A stretch of DNA of 64,000 bases from Paramicrosporidium saccamoebae. Lineage: Eukaryota; Rozellomycota. The stretch spans positions 1 through 64,000 of the forward strand of contig MTSL01000150.1 of assembly GCA_002794465.1 (NCBI GenBank), read 5' to 3'. A program made the translations under genes and the position numbers. Position 1 is the first letter of the stretch. Each line of letters opens with the position of its first letter. Positions 18,360 through 26,978 of this stretch are shown here, in pieces. The notes beneath the pieces are model-generated. The model was not told the DNA's origin and made no database searches. It worked only from the letters and a program-made list of their open reading frames with translations.

Positions 18360-19916
18360 TCATCCGCTAACATCCTCGCCCAATATATTATTGACTTTTT
18401 GTCCAGCTGTTAATAGCAACCAGAGATGATCAATACTGAATGACGCGAGATGCAGCTTTTGACAATATTTTACAAGTTTCTCGGTAAATAGCCTGGTACT
18501 CCACATCTTTGAACCGCCCTCCTCAACCTCCAAACTCTTTATAAAGTTGCATGAAGATAAATTAGGGGTCTTTTTTAGGATCAGGGAGAAATCAAGCCGG
18601 TAGCCGTGGGCCAACAAATGCGGGATACATGACAAAAGAACCCGCCAACGGGCCAAAAAAGCGTCATTGGCCGGTATGCGTCCTTCATGGAACAGCCAAT
18701 CCTCTTTCAAAGCGAGATTTGCATAGATCGTGGCAAGACGGGCCACAGAGACAGACAAACCATCGTCAAACAAAAGCCATGAATTGCTCACCACCCGTGA
18801 GAGAATATGTGACGGTCCAAAGTTGGCAAAGGCATTCTCCAGTGTCATAAACAACTGTTGAAGCGTCATGTCAGACGGCAAAACGTTTTGAATGCGCAAA
18901 TATTGCAGCTTTTCGTCCCGCCTCATGTACATCATCCTGCGACGATACCCGGACAGCAGTTGGGAGGATGGAAGCAGTTCATATGGTATGCATGACACTG
19001 GGAGCTTTTCCATGAGCTCTGCAAAGAGTCCCACTTGCATCACTAAAGCGGATCCAGCCCGCTCATACAACTTTATCGCCCGAAACGGGTAAATATTTAC
19101 ATTTTGAAGCTGACCCGCAAAGATCTCGCCGATTGATCTGCTTGGCACCGACACAAGTAGCGCCAATTCAAAAAGATCCAACAATCTGTCTTTGCTGTAT
19201 TGGACCGCCAGAGTCCTTAGGGAGCATATCTGTTCCTCGGGATTGTTCCTTTTTACAAGACGCTGCAACTCGACATCATTGACAAGGACATTTTGCTTAA
19301 GCGCGCTCAGCGTCGCCCATGCAATGGAGTCCTCAGAAAGACTGCTGTCCTTCAATTTCAAGTGACAAAGGTATTGGCTGTTATATGCTTCTTGTATGAG
19401 CGTCATATCAATCAACGGCTGGATAGCGACAGTCAGATCTGCACGCCTTCCATCATCCGGGAATCCGTAGCAATGTTTGAGCCAGGCAAAAGACTCGATT
19501 GTTTCTTTTCGGCCAGCGAGGAATTTGGCCACTGCGACGCACAGTTCCAGGGAATGCACCGCAAACTTTGAATTTGCTACCGGATATTCGGGAACGAATG
19601 CCCCATGAAGGAATATGCTCTTCAAAAGTCGGTAATTGCGTCGCATCTTTTTTGCTCCAAAAAAATATTGTCGGTCCTGTTCCTCTGTGTTCTCCAGCAG
19701 CTGTTGTCCACGCAAACGTGACTCACAAATGCCATCATAATACGACTTGAAATCAAAGTCGGGGAAGCGCAGCAACTTTAGAACCGAACTATTTGGTTCA
19801 ATTTCAAAACTACTGAAAAGTGTCCTTGGTATCCGTGCACTGCCACTGTACAAATCCCGCGGGGTAGTTGTTACAATAACAGCCACTGCGGGACATAGCC
19901 AATTCCAAGCCTTCAT
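18360..19916 (-). CDS. Large secreted helical protein, superfamily member O
   Basis: A 518-residue protein from ATG 19916 (MKAWNWLCPAVAVIVTTTP, a likely signal peptide). The frame continues upstream to 19940 without an ATG. The body is helical. FDFKSYYDGI resembles FDFQSLWNAL of member L. PYELLPSSQLLSGYRRRMMY lies where N has PYEPYETRYVRWQALY, and VARLATIYANLALKEDW lies where N has TRAVFNAVRYQFALTGKW. These give a weak but ordered relationship. Function unknown, intron-free. Confidence 0.72.
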   Translation of the reverse strand: MKAWNWLCPAVAVIVTTTPRDLYSGSARIPRTLFSSFEIEPNSSVLKLLRFPDFDFKSYYDGICESRLRGQQLLENTEEQDRQYFFGAKKMRRNYRLLKSIFLHGAFVPEYPVANSKFAVHSLELCVAVAKFLAGRKETIESFAWLKHCYGFPDDGRRADLTVAIQPLIDMTLIQEAYNSQYLCHLKLKDSSLSEDSIAWATLSALKQNVLVNDVELQRLVKRNNPEEQICSLRTLAVQYSKDRLLDLFELALLVSVPSRSIGEIFAGQLQNVNIYPFRAIKLYERAGSALVMQVGLFAELMEKLPVSCIPYELLPSSQLLSGYRRRMMYMRRDEKLQYLRIQNVLPSDMTLQQLFMTLENAFANFGPSHILSRVVSNSWLLFDDGLSVSVARLATIYANLALKEDWLFHEGRIPANDAFLARWRVLLSCIPHLLAHGYRLDFSLILKKTPNLSSCNFIKSLEVEEGGSKMWSTRLFTEKLVKYCQKLHLASFSIDHLWLLLTAGQKVNNILGEDVSG

Positions 19917-19999
19917 ACTATCGGCAACCTCATTGGCCAATTAGGCCTTTTGGGCTATATTCAGGATCTGTTGATGAAATCTCTAAATCCGGTAACACA

Positions 20000-20066
20000 A
20001 GCAGCGCAGTACAGTGCAGTGCAGTGTAGGAATGTGTATTAATGTGTGGTAATGTGTAGTGATGTG
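20000..20066. repeat. Low-complexity GT-rich tract
   Basis: Runs of CAGTGCAGTG and then AATGTGTGGTAATGTG units, upstream of the small reading frame at 20062. Confidence 0.7.
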
Positions 20067-20397
20067 GAAATCCAAGATTCTAAATCCAAAGAGTGGCAAG
20101 GACCTTGTCAAGCTTTTCCTATCGCTGACCACCCGCAGCATGCGGAAGGACAAAATGGACCAGGCAGTGGAGACTATGGAACTTGGGAATAGGGATGCAT
20201 GCGGGGTGGCCCGAGAGGTACATGAGCCGATCGCGGGACAAATCTCTGGCCAGATTATATTCTACGATGAACAGGTTGAGCACTTTGACGATATTGTTGG
20301 AATGTACGCAATGAAATGGGAAAATGTCTGTCGAAGCTCAAAGGCGGTGCTGTGCGTACGTCACACGGATCCGGCACTTCTCTTTAAAGTTTTCTAA
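20062..20397 (+). CDS. Small hypothetical protein
   Basis: 111 residues from ATG 20062, ending with a stop inside TTCTAATAAATG, which resembles a poly(A) signal. Lys/Arg-rich start (MWKSKILNPKSGKDLVK), then FYDEQVEHFDDIVGMYAMKWENVC. No signal peptide, domain or paralogue seen. It could be a real small gene or chance; the only support is length, ATG and plausible composition. Confidence 0.35.
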   Translation: MWKSKILNPKSGKDLVKLFLSLTTRSMRKDKMDQAVETMELGNRDACGVAREVHEPIAGQISGQIIFYDEQVEHFDDIVGMYAMKWENVCRSSKAVLCVRHTDPALLFKVF

Positions 20398-20700
20398 TAA
20401 ATGTTCTCTTGCTAAATGAAAGGATTTCTTGATTAAAATATGTGATGTGAGATAGTAGAACTACGGACCAGAGACTCCAATAAAGGGTCTGTTGATTGGT
20501 AAACTACCTTTTATTAAAGTATATGGCTTCTTTATAGGTAGCCATTTTAATATAACCAGCCTGGACTGTGGAACCGCTGCCTGGGTCGGACTTGCCAACA
20601 ATAAGTGAATACTGTTTAATAGGGTTGCTTATTTGAACCTCCATAAGAGCCCGAAACAGGTGATATGACAATGGTTGTTTAATGAATGCTTGGATGATGA
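20398..20700. other. Intergenic region with a dispersed repeat
   Basis: No gene seen. Contains the repeat at 20577-20640, which is shared with 37737-37795. Confidence 0.5.
20577..20640 (+). repeat. Dispersed repeat, about 60 bp, copy 1
   Basis: GGGTCGGACTTGCCAA, then AATAAGTGAATACTGTTTA, matches 37737-37795 (GGGTCGGACTTGCCAA, then AACAAGCGGATATTGTTTA) with a few transitions. Both copies lie just outside secreted-protein genes. Confidence 0.75.
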
Positions 20701-22746
20701 TTACTTTTTAACACGGTAGTGGCGGCAGTTACGATCCGGGTTTTTACGGGGGTTAGATCTCCATCGCGCACGCTCCACCATGGTTCCTGAACTCCCGGCG
20801 GATTGGTTAGAGCGCTTGTCGAAAACCTTGTCTCCCGAAACCGGAGTGGCGTGGAGAGCGTCGGCCGAACTGAGCGATGATTCGTCGCTTGAAACCTTGG
20901 CGAGGTCGTCAGCGGACTTTTCCTCGGTCGGTTCCATGACAAGAGTAGCTTCCACATTGGAAACATTAGCGGGGGCAATGTCCACGGAAATGCTAGACTC
21001 ATCAAGATAGCTGGATTTCTGCTCTTCCTCTTCTGAGCTGGTGACGTGGTACTCTGTCACGGAGTTGAATAGACAAACACTTGGCTCCCCAGAAGCACTT
21101 GGTTCCACAGAAGCACTTGGTTCCACGGAAGCGCTAGATTCTTCTTGAACAACAGGCTCCTCAACAATACTAGGCTTCACAGAAACACTAGATTCTCCAA
21201 GAGCAATAGCAGCCTCTTCGACAAAGCTGGATTCATCACTGCTGCCTCGAGTTATTAACACCGTGTTCAAGTCAAATTCATGAACCTTGACTACTTTCGA
21301 TTGGACGGTCTCAATGGTGTTAGTTACTTTAGATTCGACGGGCACAATGGTTCCAGTCACTTTCGATTCGACAGGCACAATGATTTCGGTCACTTTGGAT
21401 TCGACAGACTTGATGGTTTCAGTCACTTCCGATTCAACAAGTTTGGTGGTTTCAGTCGCTAGTGTCACCTCTTCAAAACTACTACTGCTATCCTTAGAAG
21501 CCTCTCCCGATGCGTCCTCGCTATTTCCAAAAGCATGTGTCGGCTCCTTTTCGGGAGACTCAGGGTCGGGATAATCAGCTTGGCTCGAATTAAGGTTCTG
21601 GCTATCCGAATTGCTCACACTATCATCCCAGTCATCAGATACACGTCGGGAGCGTGAATTTGTGCTTGAGCGATGTGTTTGGCGAGATTTCCACCCCTTG
21701 CGTTTCTTGACATAGTCCCAACTCCCAGATGAGCTCCAGGATGGCTCCACAGATGGACTCGAAGATCCAGATATACTTCCAGAACTTTCAGAACTCGAGG
21801 ACCAGTTTTTGAGCGCGGTTGTGAATTTTGCCGATTGCATAGCCTTCTTAGGCGCCGCCTTGGACACAGCCTTGGATTCCTTCTTGGACTTTGATTCGGA
21901 GAGCTCCCATTTTTCGGATTCTTCTGAAGAATCTTCCCACAGATCCACTCTAGCACCCTTTTGGACGTTTCTCGGGCTGGCAGTTTCCCATTTCGATGAT
22001 ATTTTTGACAATGGCTTAGCCTTGCTTTCATTCGTCTGGCTTTTCGTGCTCTGCTGCCATTCGCTGGAAGAACTGAGCGAAGAGTCGGGCTTTTTAGAAA
22101 GAGTCTTACTAGCCGTTTTCGTGGTAAACACTTCATCAGAACCTTCCGAGTCGAAAACGGACTTTTTAACAGTCAGTACTTTTACAGGATTGGCTCGTGC
22201 CTTTGCCTTGCGAGATTGCACTGAATGGCTTGTCCATACTGCAGAACTTGTTGATGAATATGAATATGAGGCGGAATTGGAACTCTTGTCGCCACTGGAC
22301 GAGACATCGGAGACGCTATTGCTTGCGGCGCTTCCATCGTCATTGTCTCGGCTGTCATTCTTTGTGGAAAGAACAGTTCGGTAGACAGAAACCCTTGCCT
22401 CGCGTTCAATGCGCTTAAGATCCGGATTATCCTTGGCCAACTCTGCGTCAAGCTCCGCCGGACTCATTATTTCCCCCACAGTGGAGGACATCCGGGAGAG
22501 AACATATAGGACGTCCCCACATGCTACCTCTAGCGTTCCTTCCGAGCCCGGCTGCACCTCGCCAACCACAGAGTCCTTTCGAAACACCATAACAAGACCC
22601 TTGCTGCTTTCCACATGCAGCTGCCCGCCTTCCATGGCAAGACGCACCGGTCCGCTCTTCAGAGCAAGCACAGTGGTACGGGAAAGTGGCCACTGCAAAG
22701 CCTGCACAGCTGCAAATAGGGAGAGGAAGAGCACCGAGATATGCAT
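20701..22746 (-). CDS. Secreted Ser-rich repeat protein
   Basis: A 681-residue intron-free protein with signal peptide MHISVLFLSLFAAVQA. Residues about 20-130 form the only compact part (GPVRLAMEGGQLHVESS, VACGDVLYVLSRMSSTVGEI). The rest is Ser/Lys/Glu-rich and disordered, including runs such as SSSSEWQQSTKSQ. Repeats are four to five 11-residue units of the type VESKVTETIVP (about residues 430-485) and SASVEPSASVEPS. It ends very basic (RARWRSNPRKNPDRNCRHYR). The N-terminal GDVLYVL...SPAELDAEL faintly recalls the end of PP2C domains, as in the pair at 27-30 kb. It may be a surface or host-directed protein; function unknown. Confidence 0.75.
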   Translation of the reverse strand: MHISVLFLSLFAAVQALQWPLSRTTVLALKSGPVRLAMEGGQLHVESSKGLVMVFRKDSVVGEVQPGSEGTLEVACGDVLYVLSRMSSTVGEIMSPAELDAELAKDNPDLKRIEREARVSVYRTVLSTKNDSRDNDDGSAASNSVSDVSSSGDKSSNSASYSYSSTSSAVWTSHSVQSRKAKARANPVKVLTVKKSVFDSEGSDEVFTTKTASKTLSKKPDSSLSSSSEWQQSTKSQTNESKAKPLSKISSKWETASPRNVQKGARVDLWEDSSEESEKWELSESKSKKESKAVSKAAPKKAMQSAKFTTALKNWSSSSESSGSISGSSSPSVEPSWSSSGSWDYVKKRKGWKSRQTHRSSTNSRSRRVSDDWDDSVSNSDSQNLNSSQADYPDPESPEKEPTHAFGNSEDASGEASKDSSSSFEEVTLATETTKLVESEVTETIKSVESKVTEIIVPVESKVTGTIVPVESKVTNTIETVQSKVVKVHEFDLNTVLITRGSSDESSFVEEAAIALGESSVSVKPSIVEEPVVQEESSASVEPSASVEPSASGEPSVCLFNSVTEYHVTSSEEEEQKSSYLDESSISVDIAPANVSNVEATLVMEPTEEKSADDLAKVSSDESSLSSADALHATPVSGDKVFDKRSNQSAGSSGTMVERARWRSNPRKNPDRNCRHYRVKK

Positions 22747-23038
22747 ACTGGTCGGTTGCTGCGCCGGGCGTGAAATTCCCAGAGTGGCGCATGTACAAAG
22801 TTCTTTGGAGCCAATGATATCCCATCGATGGCTCGGATTGTCATATCCGGAACAGTGGATAATATGTTACATGTGTGTTATTGGTGTTGAATAGTATAGA
22901 TGGAATCGAATCAGTACAAGTATCGCTTATTATCTTCAATAGCATCAATTTATATGACAGCCAGACAATTGGCTATTTGAAAGTGATAATAACGATACTC
23001 CATTTAACGGGAGTTTTCCGTTGATTCCCAACAGGGAA
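22747..23038. other. Divergent intergenic region, possible missing 5' exon
   Basis: Between the Ser-rich protein and the OB-fold gene. A frame reading PDNWLFESDNNDTPFNG leads into the downstream gene from about 22961, just after a CAG acceptor-like site, so the downstream gene may start here through an intron I could not place. Confidence 0.4.
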
Positions 23039-23434
23039 ATGCCGTTATACAAGGTTGTCGCTCTGCAAGACATTTCACAGCCCACTGTCAGCAAGCCGAC
23101 AACTCCCTCGGGACGAGTGCTGGACATTACTGAGGAGGAGACTGAGACACAGGAGGGAAAGCGTTGTCTAAAGCTAATACTGTCCGCCCCCGACGGCTCA
23201 CTAGTCACGGCCTTTGAATTGCAGCAACTACCATACACTGCCGATCAACTCCTCTCTGCACAATTACAGGTGGACGGAGCAGAGATACGACACGGGGTGT
23301 TATTACTGACGCCACGGTGCGCCCACATTGGGTCCATCGTCCGGGCGGTCAGCGAGCTAGATTTGGGTGACTTTATGTTGGATGATGACGACTTTGCGCA
23401 GATTGGTGCCCACAACGTTACTGTTATTGATTAG
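23039..23434 (+). CDS. OB-fold protein resembling RMI1
   Basis: 131 residues from ATG 23039. MPLYKVVALQDISQPTVSK, RCLKLILSAPDGSLVTAFEL, then IRHGVLLLTPRCAHIGSIV follow the pattern of the RMI1 OB domain (DI.QP, a basic/acidic linker, L.L.DG....A.E, G..LL.P....LGG). RMI1 works with topoisomerase III and a RecQ helicase. Known RMI1 proteins have about 60 helical residues before this. An upstream in-frame exon including Q/PDNWLFESD (about 22961-23038) may supply part, so the annotated start is probably incomplete. The C-terminus ends acidic (DLGDFMLDDDDF). Confidence 0.5.
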   Translation: MPLYKVVALQDISQPTVSKPTTPSGRVLDITEEETETQEGKRCLKLILSAPDGSLVTAFELQQLPYTADQLLSAQLQVDGAEIRHGVLLLTPRCAHIGSIVRAVSELDLGDFMLDDDDFAQIGAHNVTVID

Positions 23435-23675
23435 ACAATGTAAACTAGAGTGTATGTGTTGAAGAGTGTACATGCTATATTTGATGTATTAAATGTTATT
23501 CATCCATCCTTATATAAGGGTGCAATTGGCTAGGCAATACATGGTGGCCCAAATGTCAAAAGAGGAGTTGGAGGAAAAAGCGAAAAGACTGATGCTCCAA
23601 TGTTTCGGCATCTTTCCCACTACACCACACCACATAGCATAACATAACATGCCTTGCAATCACAAATGTCTTTAT

Positions 23676-24341
23676 TTACACTTCTTGACGGAATATCACT
23701 TGGATAACAAATATGCGTGAATCATGGTCCCAATGAACAAAATGTCTACCATCACTCCGGTCAATTTCCTTTGCAGGGATTTTAAAGGCCAAAGTCTCGT
23801 ATGGTTCGGCAGCAACCACCAAATACTGATACAGCTTGTTGGGGGCCTCTTGACGCTGCTCAAAGGCAGACATGAAACGGTGTCTTGGCGTCTCTCCAGG
23901 TCGGATGTCGGGGAAATGCAGTTGAAAGAGTAGTCCTGGATACTTTGTGAGAGGGTCACGTAGCTTGATAATTTTATATCCGGGTCGACCGATTTTAGGA
24001 TAGCGCCGTTTGGCGACCTGTGGGACGGGGGCCACCGGACCGGTCAACGGAGCAGCTGACGGGTTAAGCGAGGCTTCACGGGCAGCACGTCTTGCCAAGT
24101 TGGTTTGATGCTTCTTGCCCTGGGTGTGGCCAAGATAGCTTCCCTCGTTGGTATGTATGGTCAGACACAGACGACACTCATAGGTGCCCAGATGGTTCTT
24201 CATAAAGTACGGATCTTTGCTGAGATCGATCGTCTCCAACGCCAACCGTCGTAGCCGCTCACGTCGTTCAGCATTGGCCTCGGACTGCGAAAGCAATCCT
24301 CCACTGCCTGTCTTTCCTCCTTCTCGATGTTGAAAGTCCAT
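23676..24341 (-). CDS. SF3A2: Splicing factor SF3a subunit 2 (Prp11 homologue)
   Basis: A U2 snRNP subunit of 221 residues starting at ATG 24341 (MDFQHREGGKTGSGGL), which matches the family start; the open frame reaches 24392. Conserved blocks: RRERLRRLALETIDLSKDPY, the matrin-type zinc finger (YECRLCLTIHTNEGSYLGH, then HTQGKKHQ), NLARRAAREA, then RPGYKIIKLRDP and LFQLHFPDI. The C-terminus ends at about the end of the conserved core and lacks the long proline-rich tail of the animal protein. It fits the many introns seen here. Confidence 0.92.
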   Translation of the reverse strand: MDFQHREGGKTGSGGLLSQSEANAERRERLRRLALETIDLSKDPYFMKNHLGTYECRLCLTIHTNEGSYLGHTQGKKHQTNLARRAAREASLNPSAAPLTGPVAPVPQVAKRRYPKIGRPGYKIIKLRDPLTKYPGLLFQLHFPDIRPGETPRHRFMSAFEQRQEAPNKLYQYLVVAAEPYETLAFKIPAKEIDRSDGRHFVHWDHDSRIFVIQVIFRQEV

Positions 24342-24480
24342 ATGACCAGGGTGTCTGGAATCGGCAGACATGTAATCAATTGATATACACATCTAAAACT
24401 TGAGTGAAGCATTACTGTAAAGCAGCACTCGCATATGATTCATGACCGCCCCCAATGCGATAGATTGGAGTTATGGGATA

Positions 24481-24634
24481 GATATCTTGACTAGAGACAC
24501 CAATAAATATCTTGATTAGAGTCACCAATAGATATTTTGATTAGAGTCACCGAGAGATATTTTGATTAGAGTCACCGAGAGATATCTTGATTAGAGTCAC
24601 CGAGAGATATCTTGACTAGAGTCACCGATAGATA
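24481..24634. repeat. 25-bp minisatellite, six units
   Basis: Six head-to-tail units starting at 24481, 24506, 24531, 24556, 24581 and 24606, each GATATCTTGATTAGAGTCAC followed by CGAGA or CAATA, plus a four-base partial unit. There are no spacers, so it is not a CRISPR array. Confidence 0.95.
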
Positions 24635-24738
24635 ATCATCATTGTTTTGATAAGCGCACAAGAATCAGCATATCCGCCGGCACATAAGCATACATATAAT
24701 ATATTACTCGCATCCTAGCACATCCTAGTATATCCTAG

Positions 24739-24968
24739 TGTGACGTAGAAGACTGATTAGCGTGTCTTGTGGAAATAGTTCCCTAGTTTGGAGAAAGGAC
24801 AATCAGAACAATCGATGAAGGATAATGAGGTCTTTACCACTTGGGGGCTATTACGTTATTTGTGAGACTATAAATGGGTCGTTGGATTGGCTGAATAAAT
24901 TCTCTTTTCGTCCCATCTCGTCTCTTTCCGCCTGACAAAGTCCCTGGTATCATCCCCACTACGCGACA
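24739..24968 (+). mobile_element. Solo-LTR-like element, copy 2, with target duplication
   Basis: 230 bp beginning TGTGACGTAGAAGACTGATT and ending CCCCACTACGCGACA, with ACTATAAATGGG inside. The ends form an imperfect inverted repeat (TGTGACGTAG / TGTCGCGTAG) and begin TG and end CA. CTAG occurs directly before (24735-24738) and directly after (24969-24972), a 4-bp target-site duplication. No coding capacity. It ends 44 bp before the stop codon of the PAK kinase. Confidence 0.75.
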
Positions 24969-25012
24969 CTAGTACGTCCCAGTATACATACACAGTACTT
25001 TATTCGGGTTAT

Positions 25013-26671
25013 TTAGGCATCTTCGGGAAGCAACTCTAGTAGATCCTGGGGAGAGGCTGCCTTTTGGAGAAAGGGGTGCTGCAGCAGCTCCTTGGCAGAT
25101 GGGCGCTTCTCGGGATCCAACTCGAGGGTTTGCTTCAAAAAGTCCTTCAATTCTGCCGACGATAGCTCGGGCTCTCGCAGATCAGGAGTGCCGTGGGTGG
25201 CAATCAGATACAGCGCCTTTAGGGGCTCTTCGTCCAAATAGGGTGGCTCTCCTTCAACCATTTCAATGGTCATGATTCCCAAAGACCAAATGTCGACGCG
25301 CTCGCCATAAGGCTGTTGCTTGATAATCTCCGGAGCCATCCAATAGGGAGTGCCTACCATAGTGGCTCGTTTTCCCTGTTCCTTGGTCAGTTTGGCGCAG
25401 AAGCCAAAATCAGTCAGCTTTACATGACCATGGTGATCCAATAGCAAGTTGTCGCTCTTAATGTCGCGATGGATAATGCCCCGTACATGCAGATCAGCCA
25501 AGGCAAGCAATGTTTCGCGACAAATGGCTGCTGTTTGCTCCTCAGTAAACTCTGATTCCTCGATAATGTCCGTCAGGGTTCCTCCTTGCATCAGCTCCAT
25601 CACCACCCACAGCTCTTTACCCACCAGGAATGACTCGTAATATTTGACAATGTTGGCATGGGTAGTGTCGCGCATAATGAGCACCTCGTTGACAATCAGC
25701 TCTTTGCGTGGCTGCTGCGTCATATCAATCTGCTTGATGGCCACCTTTTTGCCATTGCGCTTGTCCACTCCCTCATACACCGAGCCTGATGCACCCTGTC
25801 CCAGTTTCTTTGTTCGCTCATAGATGACTAGCGGGTCCTCAGTACTGATAATCTCATTCAACTTTTTCATCGCTGCCGCCTCGGTTTCATCCACTGGCGC
25901 CATTGACTTTTTCTTGTTCTTTCGGGGCGTTGCATTTGATTGCGTAGCTGGAGCTGACACTTGCAGATTTTCCGTCTCCTTGGTCACCTGTTCTACCTTT
26001 TCGTCCTCTGTGCGTGCAGTGTGTGCAAAGCCGCTGTGTACCGCCGAGGGAGTCGTCGAGGTAGCACTGTTGGTTGGAGTGTCGGCTTCCTCATGGGCTT
26101 CCCCATGGGCTTCCTCGGGGGCCTCCTCCACTCCTTCGTCGATTGGAGGCAGTTCAGGGGCATTGGGTGTATTATCAGCATAGAATTTGAGTACATTCAG
26201 CACCACTGTTGGATTCTCTTTCATTTCGTCCTTGCTAATGTTTGAGCCGCCCAGCAGATCTTTCCATTGATCTGGCAGGCCTGAGAAACCTCCCGCCTCT
26301 GCATCATATGTCACGTGGTTGATATGTTTAAAGCCTGTTGGCACCGAAGCCGCCAGCTGGGGCGAGTTCTTCTCCACCGCGTCCATCCAGTCGAACAGAT
26401 CACCGTCCTCCTTGAAGCCGATAAACCAAGTCTTTTCCTTCTCGCTTCCCACCCCCTGGCAGTGAACCTCCAGACAAAACTCACGCGAGTCGTTTCGACG
26501 TACCAACTTGATCTCTCCCAGAAAGATGAGCGACACCGGCGTGTTCGACGATTCGGATTTGTAGAACGACAGCGATTCCGGTCGCATCACCGCCCACCGC
26601 TTCGACCAGTGCATCTTTAAGAGTCCTTCATCGCGAAGGTACACGTGGCCCTTTTTTATTGTTCCTGCCAT
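25013..26671 (-). CDS. PAK/Cla4-type Ser/Thr kinase with PH and CRIB domains
   Basis: 552 residues. Domains in order: PH domain (about 5-110, GHVYLRDEG...KRWAVMRPESLSFYKS...WMDAVEKNS); CRIB/p21-binding (about 113-170, TGFKHINHVTYDAEAGGFSG followed by PDQWKDLL); a low-complexity Glu/Thr/Ala-rich linker; kinase (about 283-545) with LGQGASGSVYEG, VAIKQID, HRDIKSDNLLLDHHG, DFGFCAKL and GTPYWMAPEI. A PH-CRIB-kinase order is that of fungal Cla4/Skm1, effectors of Cdc42/Rac in polarity and cytokinesis. All catalytic residues are present. Intron-free. Confidence 0.93.
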   Translation of the reverse strand: MAGTIKKGHVYLRDEGLLKMHWSKRWAVMRPESLSFYKSESSNTPVSLIFLGEIKLVRRNDSREFCLEVHCQGVGSEKEKTWFIGFKEDGDLFDWMDAVEKNSPQLAASVPTGFKHINHVTYDAEAGGFSGLPDQWKDLLGGSNISKDEMKENPTVVLNVLKFYADNTPNAPELPPIDEGVEEAPEEAHGEAHEEADTPTNSATSTTPSAVHSGFAHTARTEDEKVEQVTKETENLQVSAPATQSNATPRKNKKKSMAPVDETEAAAMKKLNEIISTEDPLVIYERTKKLGQGASGSVYEGVDKRNGKKVAIKQIDMTQQPRKELIVNEVLIMRDTTHANIVKYYESFLVGKELWVVMELMQGGTLTDIIEESEFTEEQTAAICRETLLALADLHVRGIIHRDIKSDNLLLDHHGHVKLTDFGFCAKLTKEQGKRATMVGTPYWMAPEIIKQQPYGERVDIWSLGIMTIEMVEGEPPYLDEEPLKALYLIATHGTPDLREPELSSAELKDFLKQTLELDPEKRPSAKELLQHPFLQKAASPQDLLELLPEDA

Positions 26672-26978
26672 GACTGTGGGACTCGTGAGACGTTGGGCCC
26701 CTTAACCAACTGGCACTGTTGTTTGGCCCGGACAGCCAATCATAGATGTCTTGGGTCCAGGTTAGTTCGCCCATTTTCATTGGCTGATGCTTTTTTAGTC
26801 AAGCCGTTCGACCATAGCTAAGCAATTTGAGGTTGGAGGTAGGTCGGAACCACTTGCTTACTGGAAAAATGGCTAGTCGACATGATCAATGAAGGGTCAT
26901 TGGATCAGCTTTCGACGAGTATCATAGCGCCCAGGGTTTCTCTGACAATACCCATGCTGGTATGACCAGGGGTATCTC
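26672..26978. other. Divergent promoter region with CCAATCA box
   Basis: 307 bp between PAK and the first of the tandem secreted pair. CCAATCA at 26736-26742 lies 65 bp upstream of the PAK start. The last 40 bp before ATG 26979 resemble those before ATG 28733 (TGACCAGGGG / TAACCAGGGG). Confidence 0.45.

Larger units (their letters stand above)
24342..25012. other. Intergenic region with minisatellite and LTR-like repeat
   Basis: 671 bp without a gene. Holds a 25-bp tandem repeat (24481-24634) and a complete LTR-like element (24739-24968). Confidence 0.6.

Noticed and set aside
21809-22384. Plus-strand frames antisense to the Ser-rich gene
   Set aside because: Long open frames arise on the opposite strand of low-complexity Ser/Lys/Glu codons; no ATG with promoter and no domain.
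24481-24634. Possible CRISPR array
   Set aside because: Units are directly adjacent without spacers and the sequence is eukaryotic; it is a minisatellite.
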